Position numbers and translations under genes: made by a program
Source of the DNA: Parietaria judaica
Lineage: Eukaryota; Streptophyta; Magnoliopsida; Rosales; Urticaceae
Length of the DNA: 64,000 bases
Assembly (NCBI GenBank): GCA_954871525.1
Contig: OX940865.1
Location: 24,412,420 to 24,476,419, forward strand
Direction of reading: 5' to 3'
Notes under the pieces: generated by a model
Told to the model about the DNA's origin: nothing
Database searches by the model: none
The model's input: the letters and a program-made list of their open reading frames with translations, nothing else
Shown: piece after piece, positions 36,902-48,749 of the stretch
Numbering within the stretch: position 1 is the first letter of the stretch
Layout of the letters: each line of letters begins with the position of its first letter

Positions 36902-38143
36902 ATGGATTTGAAAAGGCGGTTTTTTTGGCGAATCTTATCTCTATATGGCAAGCTTTGTTGTATCCGATCATCCAAAAAAGGCGGGAAAATTAAGTGGCGA
37001 GAACTTTGCGAAGAAGCGCTTGAGCTCATAGCGAGAAAGCTCTCTTATTCCGATTTAGTTTCCTTTGCAGCTGTTTGTGCTCCGTGGCGTGAAGCTGCGA
37101 AGAGATCTTCTCGGCTGATTCTGCTGACGGTTTCCGGGAACCAAACAGACGTTATTGTCACGGACTTTTCGAAGAAACCCTCTCTCTGCCTTCGTAGACT
37201 TGCAGATAGCAAGGTGAGCTGCGAGGTCGCTAATCTCGTCGTTTCTCTTAGAGAGCCAGATGACGAATTATACTGCATCGGATCGTCAAAAGACATGTTG
37301 GTTCTTTCCGACCGGGTAACACAGACCCGGATAATTCTGATCAACCGCTTTTCTCAAGAAACGATTCGCCTTCCGCCGCTCTTCGTAGCCAACGACGTAG
37401 ACCGTCCTTGTTATAATTGGGTTATGGTTTACATTGCAAAAGCTGTTGTTTTAACTAGCACATCGAATAAGAATAAAAAGAGTGGAGATAAGCAGAATAT
37501 AGTCCTCGCCGCCATTTGTTACTGCTCGAGGCCGAGCATCACATACTACCAGGGCGGCTCGTGGGCGATGCTCGACAAAGATCGGGCTTTTGTTGACATC
37601 TTGGCTAGTGAAAGCCGACTGTTTGCGCTGTCAGAATCAGGCTCGGTTGAAGCTTGGCACTTTGGGAAGAACAACTCTCATGCTCCTTCCAAGGTGATCA
37701 GCTTCGTCCCTTCCGAGAAGTTGCCTAACACGCGATCACATTTCGTGAATCAGTACTTGGTCGAGTCAATGGGAAAATTCTTGCTTGTAAGGAAACTTGT
37801 GTCGCCAAATAAGTGCGACAATACCGTCGAGTTTCAAGTGTACAAGTGTTGTTTGGGCGTCGGAGAGAGCTGGAAAAAGGTGGACAGTTTGGGTGGCGAT
37901 AGGGCGTTATTCTTGGGAAGGAATGAGTCGGTTTCGGTGTCGGTTCGGGAACTCCCGGAGGGTTGTGAGGGGAATTCAATCTACTTCACGGATTATCAAA
38001 TCATGAGGATATACGGTGGAGTTGACATCGGAGTATACAGCTTGAAGAACAAAAAGGTCAAGCTTTTCTCTAAGCTCAACGATGGTGATGATCTGGAAGA
38101 TCCAGTGCCTCTCTGGATGATTAAGACCGATCAATCAGATTAG
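36902..38143 (+). CDS. F-box protein with DUF295 (KIB1-like) domain
   Basis: Single-exon 413-residue protein. The F-box at about residues 32-75 includes ELIARKLSYSDLVSFAAVCA and PWREAAKRSSR. It would bind SKP1/ASK in an SCF ubiquitin ligase. The rest is the DUF295 beta-propeller-like substrate region, ending with the diagnostic ALFLGRNESVSVSV and GNSIYFTDYQ before YGGVDIGVYSL. A basic N-terminal extension of about 30 residues (MDLKRRFFWRILSLYGKLCC) is absent from the downstream paralogue. An internal Met is not available nearby, so the start is kept. It is tandem with 39581-40768; AICYCSRPSI is shared exactly. The substrate is unknown. Confidence 0.93.
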   Translation: MDLKRRFFWRILSLYGKLCCIRSSKKGGKIKWRELCEEALELIARKLSYSDLVSFAAVCAPWREAAKRSSRLILLTVSGNQTDVIVTDFSKKPSLCLRRLADSKVSCEVANLVVSLREPDDELYCIGSSKDMLVLSDRVTQTRIILINRFSQETIRLPPLFVANDVDRPCYNWVMVYIAKAVVLTSTSNKNKKSGDKQNIVLAAICYCSRPSITYYQGGSWAMLDKDRAFVDILASESRLFALSESGSVEAWHFGKNNSHAPSKVISFVPSEKLPNTRSHFVNQYLVESMGKFLLVRKLVSPNKCDNTVEFQVYKCCLGVGESWKKVDSLGGDRALFLGRNESVSVSVRELPEGCEGNSIYFTDYQIMRIYGGVDIGVYSLKNKKVKLFSKLNDGDDLEDPVPLWMIKTDQSD

Positions 38144-39180
38144 AGCTTTGCTTTCGCCGTTTTATTTGTCGTTGGTTTGTTTCATTGTCGTTTATCTTTG
38201 ATATTTATCAAGCGAAGTTTATTAGATGGTATTACTATTAAACGAGATTTGCTTCTTCATTTATAATATTTTTATCATAATTTTGTTAAGATCACTCCTC
38301 AATTCAATACTTTTTTTTTTCATTCAAGACTTCCAAACATGTGGTTATGTGTTCATTTCGTATCGTGATTTTTTTTTTTTAAAAATTATGAATATTTGCC
38401 ATGAAAATAGTATAGGTTATGTGAATATTGGGACTTATTTTTTTGTTTACGGGGTATTTTTTAAAAGTTAAGCTAAAATGAACACCATACAATGAAACAC
38501 ATTATTTACAATTTTTTTAAAAAAATTAGTTAAAATGAACACCATACAATGAAACCCATTATTTTTTTAAGGTTGGTATTTTTTAAAGTTGAGTTAAAAT
38601 GAAACACATTATTTACAGTATTACAAACTAATAACAGCTCGTTAAACTTAATTGTGATTCTCTTAGAACTTATCATAGAATTATTATTGGTAAAAGTATT
38701 CAGTTGTTTAAAAAGAAAGTGGTATAAAGCCAATTTAAAACAAATGGTAAAAGTATGCAAGTTCTCCTTTTTTTATTGAATCGGTAGACCTCGTCTATTT
38801 TTCCGTAAAGTTTTTTTTAACTATTTCCGTTAGTGATGACATCAGCACAAGTTAAACAAAACTCGAACGACAAACCCACGAATATCAAACTAAAACCGTA
38901 TGTAAACACAAATTCTTTGAGCATCAACAACGCAAATTCTTATTTTCCTTCTCACTTCTTTCTCGAATTATCAGTTCATCTCCTCAATAGTATTGCAATT
39001 TGTGTGTTAACATCATCATCAACAAAAATAATAATAAAAAAAATTGACGAAAAATTAGATGAGATCTACTAATTTACAAAAAAAAAGAAGAAGATAAATT
39101 AGATACTTTGTCACTATGTTTTAAGTTAGCTTGATGCCGCTTTATTTCTAAATAACTTTAAGTATTTTAACCTAATAAAG
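38144..39180. other. Spacer between the F-box genes
   Basis: AT-rich, with a short imperfect tandem repeat at about 38475-38620 (units with AAAATGAACACCATACAATG). No further gene is seen. Confidence 0.45.
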
Positions 39181-39234
39181 CTCTCTATCTGAGCTCGTTC
39201 AAAACCTCTCTCTCTCCGTCTTCGCCTGCGCCTG

Positions 39235-39578
39235 GTAAGGTTTTGTAGCTTTGCGCTTTCCATTTCTCTGTAACACTTTCGTCTGTTCCTTTGATGTTTC
39301 TTATTTGAATTTGAGCGAAGACTCTCTTGCTTTCTAATTCAAAAATCTAGCCTCTCTCCTTTTCTTGAATTTGTGTATATACTCGCCGAAAGCTGTAATT
39401 GTTCATCTGGGCATCGAGTTTCAAATTTTCGATTTCTGGGTTTTGTTTCTTTCTTTGCGTGATTATGCAATCGTAATTCTTGGGCAAGTCTGTGTATTTG
39501 AATATTTTGTGGTTTATATCTGTATTTCTGTGTATACATTGCGATTGGGTTCTGATTGAAGCTTCTGTGTTTACGCAG
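39235..39578 (+). other. Leader intron of F-box gene 2
   Basis: Donor GCCTG|GTAAGG follows a CT-rich leader. Acceptor TTTACGCAG lies two bases before the start codon. The intron is in the 5' UTR. Confidence 0.7.
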
Positions 39579-39580
39579 CA

Positions 39581-40768
39581 ATGGCCGAGAAATGTGAGTG
39601 GCAAGAAATTGGCCCTGATTTGTTGGAGGTGATAATAAGTAAACTCTCTTACCCCGACGTGATCCGCTTCTCGGCCGTTTGCGCCTCGTGGCGTGCAGCC
39701 TTGAAGAATTCTTGCGTCGTTTCCCGTCATCCGGTTATGCTAACGATCGCCAAGAACCACACAGACGTTAGTGCCGTCCCCGACTACTCTTGCCGACTCA
39801 ATCTCCGGCTCGCTAGAATTGCCGAGGGCAAGGTGAGCTGCAACGCCCCCTGCGTCGCCGTTTCCCTGAGAGCGCCTTACGATGACTTTTACATCGTTGG
39901 ATCGTTGAGGGGCATGTTGGTGCTCGTGGACAGGAAGACGCAGACCCGTGTCACCCTGATCGACCGGTTTTCGCAGGATGAGTTTCGCCTTCCGCGCATC
40001 TTCATCGAAAGTAGCGTACAACCTGAACAAAAGTGGGCGGCCGTCTACATTCCGAAAGCAGTGGCCTTCATCACGCCGGAGAAGAGCATAGCCCTTGCCG
40101 CCATTTGTTACTGCTCGAGGCCGAGCATCATCTACTGCGGAGGCATAACATGGCACATGATCGACGAGGACCGGTCGTATCTCGACATCATGGCTCAAGA
40201 AGAACGGCTTCTGGTGCTTTTACCGTTGGGCTCAGTTGAAGTTTGGTTGATCAACTACAACAACTTCTCTCGTCGTCCCGTGAAACTCTGGACTCTTGTC
40301 TTTTCAGGGACTTTGCCCGACACACCAACGGTCGTCCCTCACCACTTGGTCGATTCGTTGGGGGAGCTCTTGCTTGTGAGAAAATTCGTTTCCGAGGCCT
40401 CCGCGGGAAGCTCCTCGGCTCCGCATACTGAGGCGGGTCCGGAGTATACGGTTAGATTCGAAGTGTACAAGACTGGCTTGCTCCAGGAAGGGAAGTGGGA
40501 GAAGGTTGATACTTTGGGAGAGGATATGGCGTTGTTTTGGGGTTGTAACGCGTCTGTGTCGGTCTCGACTCGGAATCTCCCGGAGAGTTGCGAAGCGAAT
40601 TCGATATACTTCACTGATTACCAGAGTACGAGGGCGTACGGCGGACTTGACTTGGGGGTCTACAGTTTGAAGCGCAAATACGCTAAGGATTTCTACAAGT
40701 TTAAGGATGCCGACGCCGATGAAATCGAGGATCCGATGCCAAAGTGGCTGAAGAAGACTCCACACTAG
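39581..40768 (+). CDS. F-box protein with DUF295 (KIB1-like) domain
   Basis: Single-exon 395-residue paralogue of the gene at 36902. The F-box is at residues 5-50 (WQEIGPDLLEVIISKLSYPD, VCASWRAALKNSC). The DUF295 region includes AICYCSRPSIIYCGG and the C-terminal LFWGCNASVSVSTRNL, then ANSIYFTDYQ, ending near PKWLKKTPH. GC content is higher than in the upstream copy, with many G/C third positions. Both genes point the same way, about 1.4 kb apart, as expected for tandem duplication, a common mode of growth in this family. Role as an SCF adaptor is inferred from the family. Confidence 0.94.
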   Translation: MAEKCEWQEIGPDLLEVIISKLSYPDVIRFSAVCASWRAALKNSCVVSRHPVMLTIAKNHTDVSAVPDYSCRLNLRLARIAEGKVSCNAPCVAVSLRAPYDDFYIVGSLRGMLVLVDRKTQTRVTLIDRFSQDEFRLPRIFIESSVQPEQKWAAVYIPKAVAFITPEKSIALAAICYCSRPSIIYCGGITWHMIDEDRSYLDIMAQEERLLVLLPLGSVEVWLINYNNFSRRPVKLWTLVFSGTLPDTPTVVPHHLVDSLGELLLVRKFVSEASAGSSSAPHTEAGPEYTVRFEVYKTGLLQEGKWEKVDTLGEDMALFWGCNASVSVSTRNLPESCEANSIYFTDYQSTRAYGGLDLGVYSLKRKYAKDFYKFKDADADEIEDPMPKWLKKTPH

Positions 40769-42930
40769 TCATCGAGCTTTGTTTAATTGTCTGGTTTTGA
40801 TCATACTAAGAATCCCAAATTAATTTTGTTTTGTTTTGTTTTAACTCAATTCAACAGGTAAGTGACTTCCAAACATGATATCACATAACTAATCACCATT
40901 TCAAGAATAAAAACCCTAACAAGTTTAGAACAAGAATATACTCACATATAACATGACTATTGTAAATCTTAGATTAAAACCGCCGTGTAAGCTACAACGT
41001 GGCGGTTTTCACGATGTTAAAATTGTCGTGGAAACCGCTTTTTATAGAGATTTATAGTTTAATTTAGAAGTTTATTATTTTGCTCAGTGTAACGATATGT
41101 ATAGACCAATGAATGATATTGGCCAAATATTATCAATTTTATTAGACAAAAATTTGGATTTATCCACTGTAAAACACTGAACTAATTGTATTTTCATCGC
41201 TCTCTGTCTCTCTATATCCACCTTGCCAACAAAAACCGAAGATTTATCGACGAAAAGCGTGTTCCACATAAAAGCGCCTAAATCAAACATTCACATTTAA
41301 ATTCACAACATTTCCATTGATCTGAATTAATTGGGGGTATGCTATGCCCTATGATTGACAACTATGCAATGAAGAGAAATATCAACAGAGACCGATATAG
41401 ACGACGATAGTCTGTTCAAAATCGAACCAAAGAAGGAGCTTTTGAAGGATTTTATCGACAAAGACCAATATATACGACGATAGTCTGCTTGATTTTCTCA
41501 AAATCGAACAAAATGAGTTTTTAAAGGGTATTAGCAGAGAGAGATAAGGTAATTTTTGTTAATTTAAATAACGTATGAAATCCAGAATCACAATATATAT
41601 TTTTAGGAAGGGTTTTCTCAAGATTCAAATAGTTTTTCTAAAGGGTTTCCGAAGGGATAGAGAGAAAGACGAGATTTTTTTTATAATAATTTAAGAATGA
41701 AAAATAAATTTTAAGAATACGGCGATGAAGATAAGTACTAAAAAAAATGTTGGTTACACTATGGTAAACATTTGATGTGATTCCCTATAAAGATAAATAT
41801 TAGAAATAACTAATAAGCAACTACACTTTACCAAATATTAAACATTTGTGTCGCCAAATTAGCTATTAAGTCTAAGAGAAAATTTCATTTGGTTAGCGAT
41901 TGTTCCACAAGTGTATTGAAATATATATTTTTAAACGATTCAAGTTGTAATAAGGGAGTCCCGATCTTTGATCAGGACTAAAAAAAATTGTAATAAACTC
42001 GTTTCGGAGTCTCGAAAGCTTCAATAACCTTTCTTTAAAAAAAAAAATAAAAAAAATTGAGATTGACTGCACCGTACCATGGAGTTAGAAGGATAGAATC
42101 GTAAATGGTCAAGCGGATTAGCGAGATAACGCGTGAGCCAAAAGGCAGAGGGGAGAGAGAGGACAATCACCGTCACCACAATGAATAAAATAAATAAATG
42201 CAAAAGAAAATAGCAGATGACTTTGTAAAATAAACTCAAGAATAATAAATGCTTTTATTATCAACGCAACTAATCTTCTCTCTATATCCGGATACGTTAA
42301 ATGCACGTATTTTATTATCTAATTAAGCGGATAATGTTGTTGTATACAATTCATACGAACTATCATTTTATTTAGTAGTAACAATACAATCATACCCCAT
42401 TCAAAAAAAAAAAAAAACAATAAAATCATAATTTTTTTCTTAAATACTTCACACGACTTGCCTATTATAAACTAAAAATATTTATAATTTTTAAACATTT
42501 ATGAAATAATAGCTTAATAAATTCAATTCATATTTTCTATTTTTCAGTTTTACCTAATGATCACGGCATAACCATTAATACAGCGCGTGTTCTTAATGAC
42601 GGATTCAAGATACAAATTTTGAAAAACTAAGTTAAATTAGAATAAAAATTAAAGCTTTAAGAATATATATTGGTTCTTTCAAAATATATATATATATTGG
42701 TCTTATTCTATAATTATAAGGTTTTATAATGATTTTTTCACTAACAAAAATTCATGGATTCAGAAGTCGGGTATAAATTGGTTGCACTCGGATTCAAAAG
42801 CCCGCGAAAGGCCCGATGGTGACCCGAACGCACTGTACAAAGCGAACCGGAGTGAGTGAGGGGAGAAACAAACCCAATTAAAAAAATAATAAAAAAAAAA
42901 GAATAAAGCTGGCATTTCGGCAGAAACAAT
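40769..42930. other. Intergenic, repeats but no gene
   Basis: A hairpin with AAAACCGCC...GGCGGTTTT arms lies at 40976-41010. Near 41385-41520 a unit containing ATA-ACGACGATAGTCTG occurs twice. The rest is AT-rich, with (AT)n near 42685-42698. The element class is not clear. Confidence 0.4.
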
Positions 42931-43060
42931 TAATTGGATAAATATACGTATTAATTTCTCTCTTCTGAAAATCAATCAAAATACCAAAAAACAACTGAGA
43001 AGAAAGAAAGCTCTCTCTTCTTCTTCTTTCTCAGTCTTCTCCTTCTCTCCAATCTTCCAT

Positions 43061-43346
43061 GTAAGTCCTCTCTCTGACTTCTTCACGCTTAGATTAGATT
43101 ACTTCCCTGGGAAGAAAAGGAAGTCAATACTAGTTATCTTTCATAAGAATTGTTTCTGATCATCAAAAGGGTTTCTCTTTCTTCGCTTCATAACGATTCT
43201 GTTGAGCCGACTTCTTTGATCTCTTCGCTTTTTTAGCAACGAAACGGTGTTTTCTTTGTGGGTATTTTTTGTTTGTGATGATCGTCTGTGGAATTTGGGA
43301 TTTCTTGATAAAGATCGTGGATTGAATCGTCTTCTATTTTTGGCAG
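43061..43346 (+). other. ATG8 leader intron
   Basis: Donor TTCCAT|GTAAGT follows a CT-rich leader. Acceptor TTTTGGCAG lies six bases before the start codon. Confidence 0.75.
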
Positions 43347-43352
43347 TTGAAC

Positions 43353-44753
<1,401 letters not shown>

Positions 44754-45754
44754 CGGAGATTGGTCTCGAGAACTCATCCTCTACAAGCTCCGGTTCTCTT
44801 GAAGCATACCGCAGTGATGCAGCGTAACATAAATTCGTTTCCCCGCTCTTGCTGTTTAAATGTACAGACGGTATTATGTGAATATAAAACCCTTCTCTTT
44901 AAGACATACTAACATTGAAAACGCATGGTATAAGAAATTATTGGGCTTGTATTTATGATTGTTAATTTGTGTTGAACATGTTCTGGTAAGGTTGGTTAGA
45001 TGAATTATAATTAATTTCTTTGAATTCACACAAAGGTATTATATTATTATACTTTTCTATTAAATGAGGTACTATATAATATATCATATGATTAGAAATA
45101 CAATGACTTATTGTATACTGATTTGTCTATTATAAGAATCATTCGAAAGAAAATAGGTATATAGAATATCTTTGAGAAACTCAATTATTTAATTGCTGAT
45201 TGAGTAAATAATTCAAATACTGGAGACATGTTAAATTAGTACATATATGTACAGAGAAATTTTCTTTTGCATCACTTCTATGTTATTTTTTTCTTTCAAA
45301 GATATATCTGTCACCAAAAAAATCAATGACGATATTGTCCTCAATTTTTTGTGATTTTAATTTATTCAGATGAAATTAAAATCCAAAACTAAACATATAT
45401 ATAAGGTTTATACAATTACAAAATTATCTATATATAAATTATATATTGTCAACGAATACATCACTTTATATCGTTACTAGTCATCCTCGACTCATAAATT
45501 ATATATCAACAATGGTCGCATGTGGATATAAAGCGTGTTTATGGGAGTCATCTCTAATAATTATTTATTTTCTTCTTCCAATTCCTTGTTGTACACTTAA
45601 TACTAATCAATTAAATTAGTGATTTGAAGTTTAAACTAGGGGTCTTAATTTAGGAATAGACATTAGGCACGGAATAACTTATGATTAGTTGACTTTAAAC
45701 GGATCGGGCTTGGTCTACACAAATATAATTAACACAATTAAGTAACCAGTAAAA
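44754..45754. other. ATG8 3' flank and intergenic
   Basis: Probable 3' UTR to about 44930, then AT-rich DNA without a recognisable gene. Confidence 0.45.
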
Positions 45755-45759
45755 GAAAG

Positions 45760-46439
45760 TGTTGATGCAGAAAAATGGTTCAATCCATTAGCGGCCCAAT
45801 TGCTCGTGTTGGGCCGGGCTCAACGTCGTCTTGTGGACTTTTTGGTGGGTTTTGAGTTTGGGCTTCTGGACTTTTGAATCAAAACGGACCTTCCTCGGTG
45901 GCCCCACCCCCGATTCTCCTGACCTCGGGTTTTTGTTTTGTTCAGGTTTCGAGACAGAAAATAAACACCTTTGAGCGGAAGTTCTCGAGAAGATTTTGAC
46001 ACGATCTAAGACCCTCCTTGCCAAGGTTCTAGGTCCATGAGGTGCTCGTTCTATCTAGTATTCTTGTATCTTCGACAGATATATAGATTACGAGGATAGC
46101 CCGAGGACCCGGATCTGTCCCCGTGACGCCGGTAGAGGGTCTAATCTGTCAAGGTTCACTGGAGAGTCGATGTCGTGAACCCCCCTACACGGTGGTCAGG
46201 AATCCGTTTTTGGTATCCCGAACCTGTAATCCGGGCCAGGCCAAGTCCTGGCCCTATTAGCAACAGGTAGTGGTGTTTGCCACGGGTTTCTGATCATCGA
46301 GTCAGTGGAGGGTCCGTTTTGATTCAAAAGTCCACGAACCTAAGCCCATAATGCACAAAAGTCAACAAGACGACATTGGGCCCGGTCCAACACGAGCAAT
46401 TGGGCCGCTAATGGATTGAAGCATTTTTTTGCATCAACA
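45760..46439. mobile_element. Foldback or solo-LTR-like element, 680 bp
   Basis: Begins TGTTGATGCA and ends TGCATCAACA. The inverted similarity continues inwards for about 120 bp, including CAATCCATTAGCGGCCCAAT in both arms. Flanks GAAAG (45755-45759) and GAAAG (46440-46444) form a 5-bp TSD. TG...CA ends with a 5-bp TSD fit a solo LTR. The long arms fit a foldback element. No protein is encoded. Confidence 0.75.
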
Positions 46440-46507
46440 GAAAGCAATATACAAGAATACAATTAGACTTAAATCATATATAATTAAAGCACAAAGTATT
46501 CTTCTTA

Positions 46508-46880
46508 GGAAAAATAGCGACTTAAGTACCTAAAGTGTCTGAAAAGTTGACATTACATTTTCGTTCCTTTTTTTTTGTGGCGAAAGTTGCCATACTCTTA
46601 TTTATGTATTTCGTCATATTTTCGTCCAAAAATGCGCCACATGTCATGTTTTTAAACCCATTAAATATAGCATTGTTTATCATTGATAAGTCAATTTAAC
46701 TTCTTTTTTAATAAAAATGTTATATTAAATTGGTTTAAAAACGTGACATGTGACGAGGTTCGGGGAAAAAACATGACGGAAGACACAAAATAAGAATATG
46801 ACAACTTTCGCCAACCGAAATAAAGATGGGAACTTAATGTCAATTTTCACACTTTAAGTTTCTTATATCGCTATTTTCCC
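46508..46880. mobile_element. Mutator-like MITE with exact 9-bp TSD
   Basis: Ends GGAAAAATAGCGAC and (reverse complement) GGGAAAATAGCGAT begin imperfect TIRs that continue for more than 130 bp on each side. The TSD TTCTTCTTA is exact at 46499-46507 and 46881-46889. No coding capacity. Confidence 0.87.
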
Positions 46881-46889
46881 TTCTTCTTA

Positions 46890-48330
46890 TGTATGCTTTT
46901 ACTTGTTATAACTTATAAGATTGAACACGTGTCAAATATATGTTTTTAATTATTGATCAATATGACCAAAATTGTTATTTTAAAATCTAATTTAGTTTTA
47001 AATTATAACATATTATTTTATTATATTGTAGTAAATAAATTCAAAATGAATTTATTCGTCACAGTAATAATAAGTTATATAGGTAAAACAAAATAAGAAT
47101 AACATAGTTAATGAACGAAGTAGGCCCGTGTCTCATATTCAAACAAGATTGATAATAGAGTGGATTAAACTAAATGTATATAAAATTAACAAAAAAGAAA
47201 AATTTAAGACAAAACACAAGAAAAACTGCGTTAAAAATATATAACAATTTGCAAACCGGAGAAAGACGGGACTCACTCTTGGTTTTCCCGAGCTGATGTC
47301 ATGGTAGAGCCGGGCTGTTCTGCGGACAACCATGAACCACCTCCATGTTTCACAATATACGGGTGTAGAGAAAGCAACACTATCTGAGTTTGAGGGGATA
47401 CAAATAATTTTTATCTCGTACAAATGTGTACTAAACTGTTATAGTATATATTTATATAGGCGAAGATATATAGGCACACGAGCGTATACACATGCTAACA
47501 CTTAGATATCAAAATAAAAAATTAATAAAGTAAAGTAAATTGTATTTGTGTTGTTTAAGTCAACAAATTTTATAATGTAGCAGATTGAAATTTTCAAGAC
47601 ATTTCATTTGTTTTGCTTGGTCATACATACTCCTATTATTTATATATTATTTTTTTTTTAAACTCTTTTAGAACTATTATTGAAAGTTTAGTTATGATTT
47701 GCTGTTATGTTGTTTTTCTTGATATATTACAGAATACGATACGTAGCTGAATGCGACAAAAAAGTTAATCGCACATCTGCTCACTAAAATTATGATTTTT
47801 GACCCACTTATAATGATATACGCATAAATAAAATATAAAAAATTAGATGCCGTTTTAAGTTAGTTCGGGAAAATATACAATAGTTATATATATATATATA
47901 TATATTAATTTTATTACTCAGTGAGATGGGAACACAAATTAAAGAACGTCTTTAGACTTAACTCTTAATCATGTCGCAAAGCATAAACATCATCTCTAAT
48001 GCGCAATATGTGATCCTTGCTCGAACTGATAACGAACGGAATTTAGATCGGTCCAAAACTCAACTTTCTTTTACCTAATTTGGAACTTCAATTCCGCTTT
48101 AGGATTTTGAAAAATCAAAATACTCGATTATGGTTATTAAAAGTTTGAACACCGAATTTCCTTGGCATTTCTTCAATCCATTTGGATTGAGCTGATTTTT
48201 GACAATTAACACGTCGAACATACGTTGAAAAATCTGGTTCTTAATTATTTTGGAATCGGGATTCATGAGAACTAGGATAAATTTAATGAAACGGAACCAT
48301 ACAAAAATACAAAATCATATGTTCATAAGG
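46890..48330. other. Intergenic, no convincing gene
   Basis: AT-rich. A minus-strand frame at 47139-47423 has a GC-richer first half, but no family resemblance and no splice context. It is left uncalled. (AT)n lies near 47885-47905. Confidence 0.4.
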
Positions 48331-48339
48331 ATTTGTCCA

Positions 48340-48745
48340 TTAAAGTGATAAACGATTTGCTCAATAAATTCGCATAGCATTAGATTTGGACATAACGAAG
48401 AGGGGAGATGTTTTTGGCGGCTGACAGGCAAGGGTGAGGTGGGACCACCTTCGAAGAGGTGGCCCATAGGGTTTCGCCACGTGGCGAATTGTACCGGCAT
48501 TGACGGTTGGTGGCAGTCTCTGAGTGTCGCCAGGTGGAGGAACATCCACGCACCTCCTGTCTGGTTCTCTCCGCTGGACCCCACCTAATGGGGTCCCACA
48601 CTATGCAATCTTGTGGCGGGTGGGTCCCACTTTCTCCGTTCCATTATGCTTCAACACGTTATTTGGCCCCACCTACCTGAGCCCTCGGTCCCCAACCTAT
48701 CTAAAATTCATATACACAGATTTTATGATACATGCAGTATAAATA
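48340..48745. promoter_or_regulatory. Orphan GC-rich island with palindromic G-box
   Basis: GC content rises sharply between AT-rich flanks. The 12-bp perfect palindrome CGCCACGTGGCG (48475-48486) contains a G-box CACGTG. GGTGGGACCACC-like and GGGGTCCCAC motifs follow, and a TATA-like GTATAAATAC lies at about 48737-48747. No recognisable gene starts downstream on the plus strand, and minus-strand frames here have no recognisable domain. It could be a promoter of an unannotated transcript or a transposon fragment. Confidence 0.35.
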
Positions 48746-48749
48746 CTTA

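Noticed and set aside
39740..40765. Minus-strand open frames of about 150 codons
   Set aside because: Shadows of the F-box gene on the plus strand, without any family signature.
47139..47423. 94-codon minus-strand frame with a GC-richer first half
   Set aside because: No recognised family, and the second half is AT-rich low-complexity hydrophobic sequence typical of chance frames.
48315..48601. Overlapping minus-strand frames in the GC-rich island
   Set aside because: Three frames are open at once because of base composition. No domain or splice context supports any of them.
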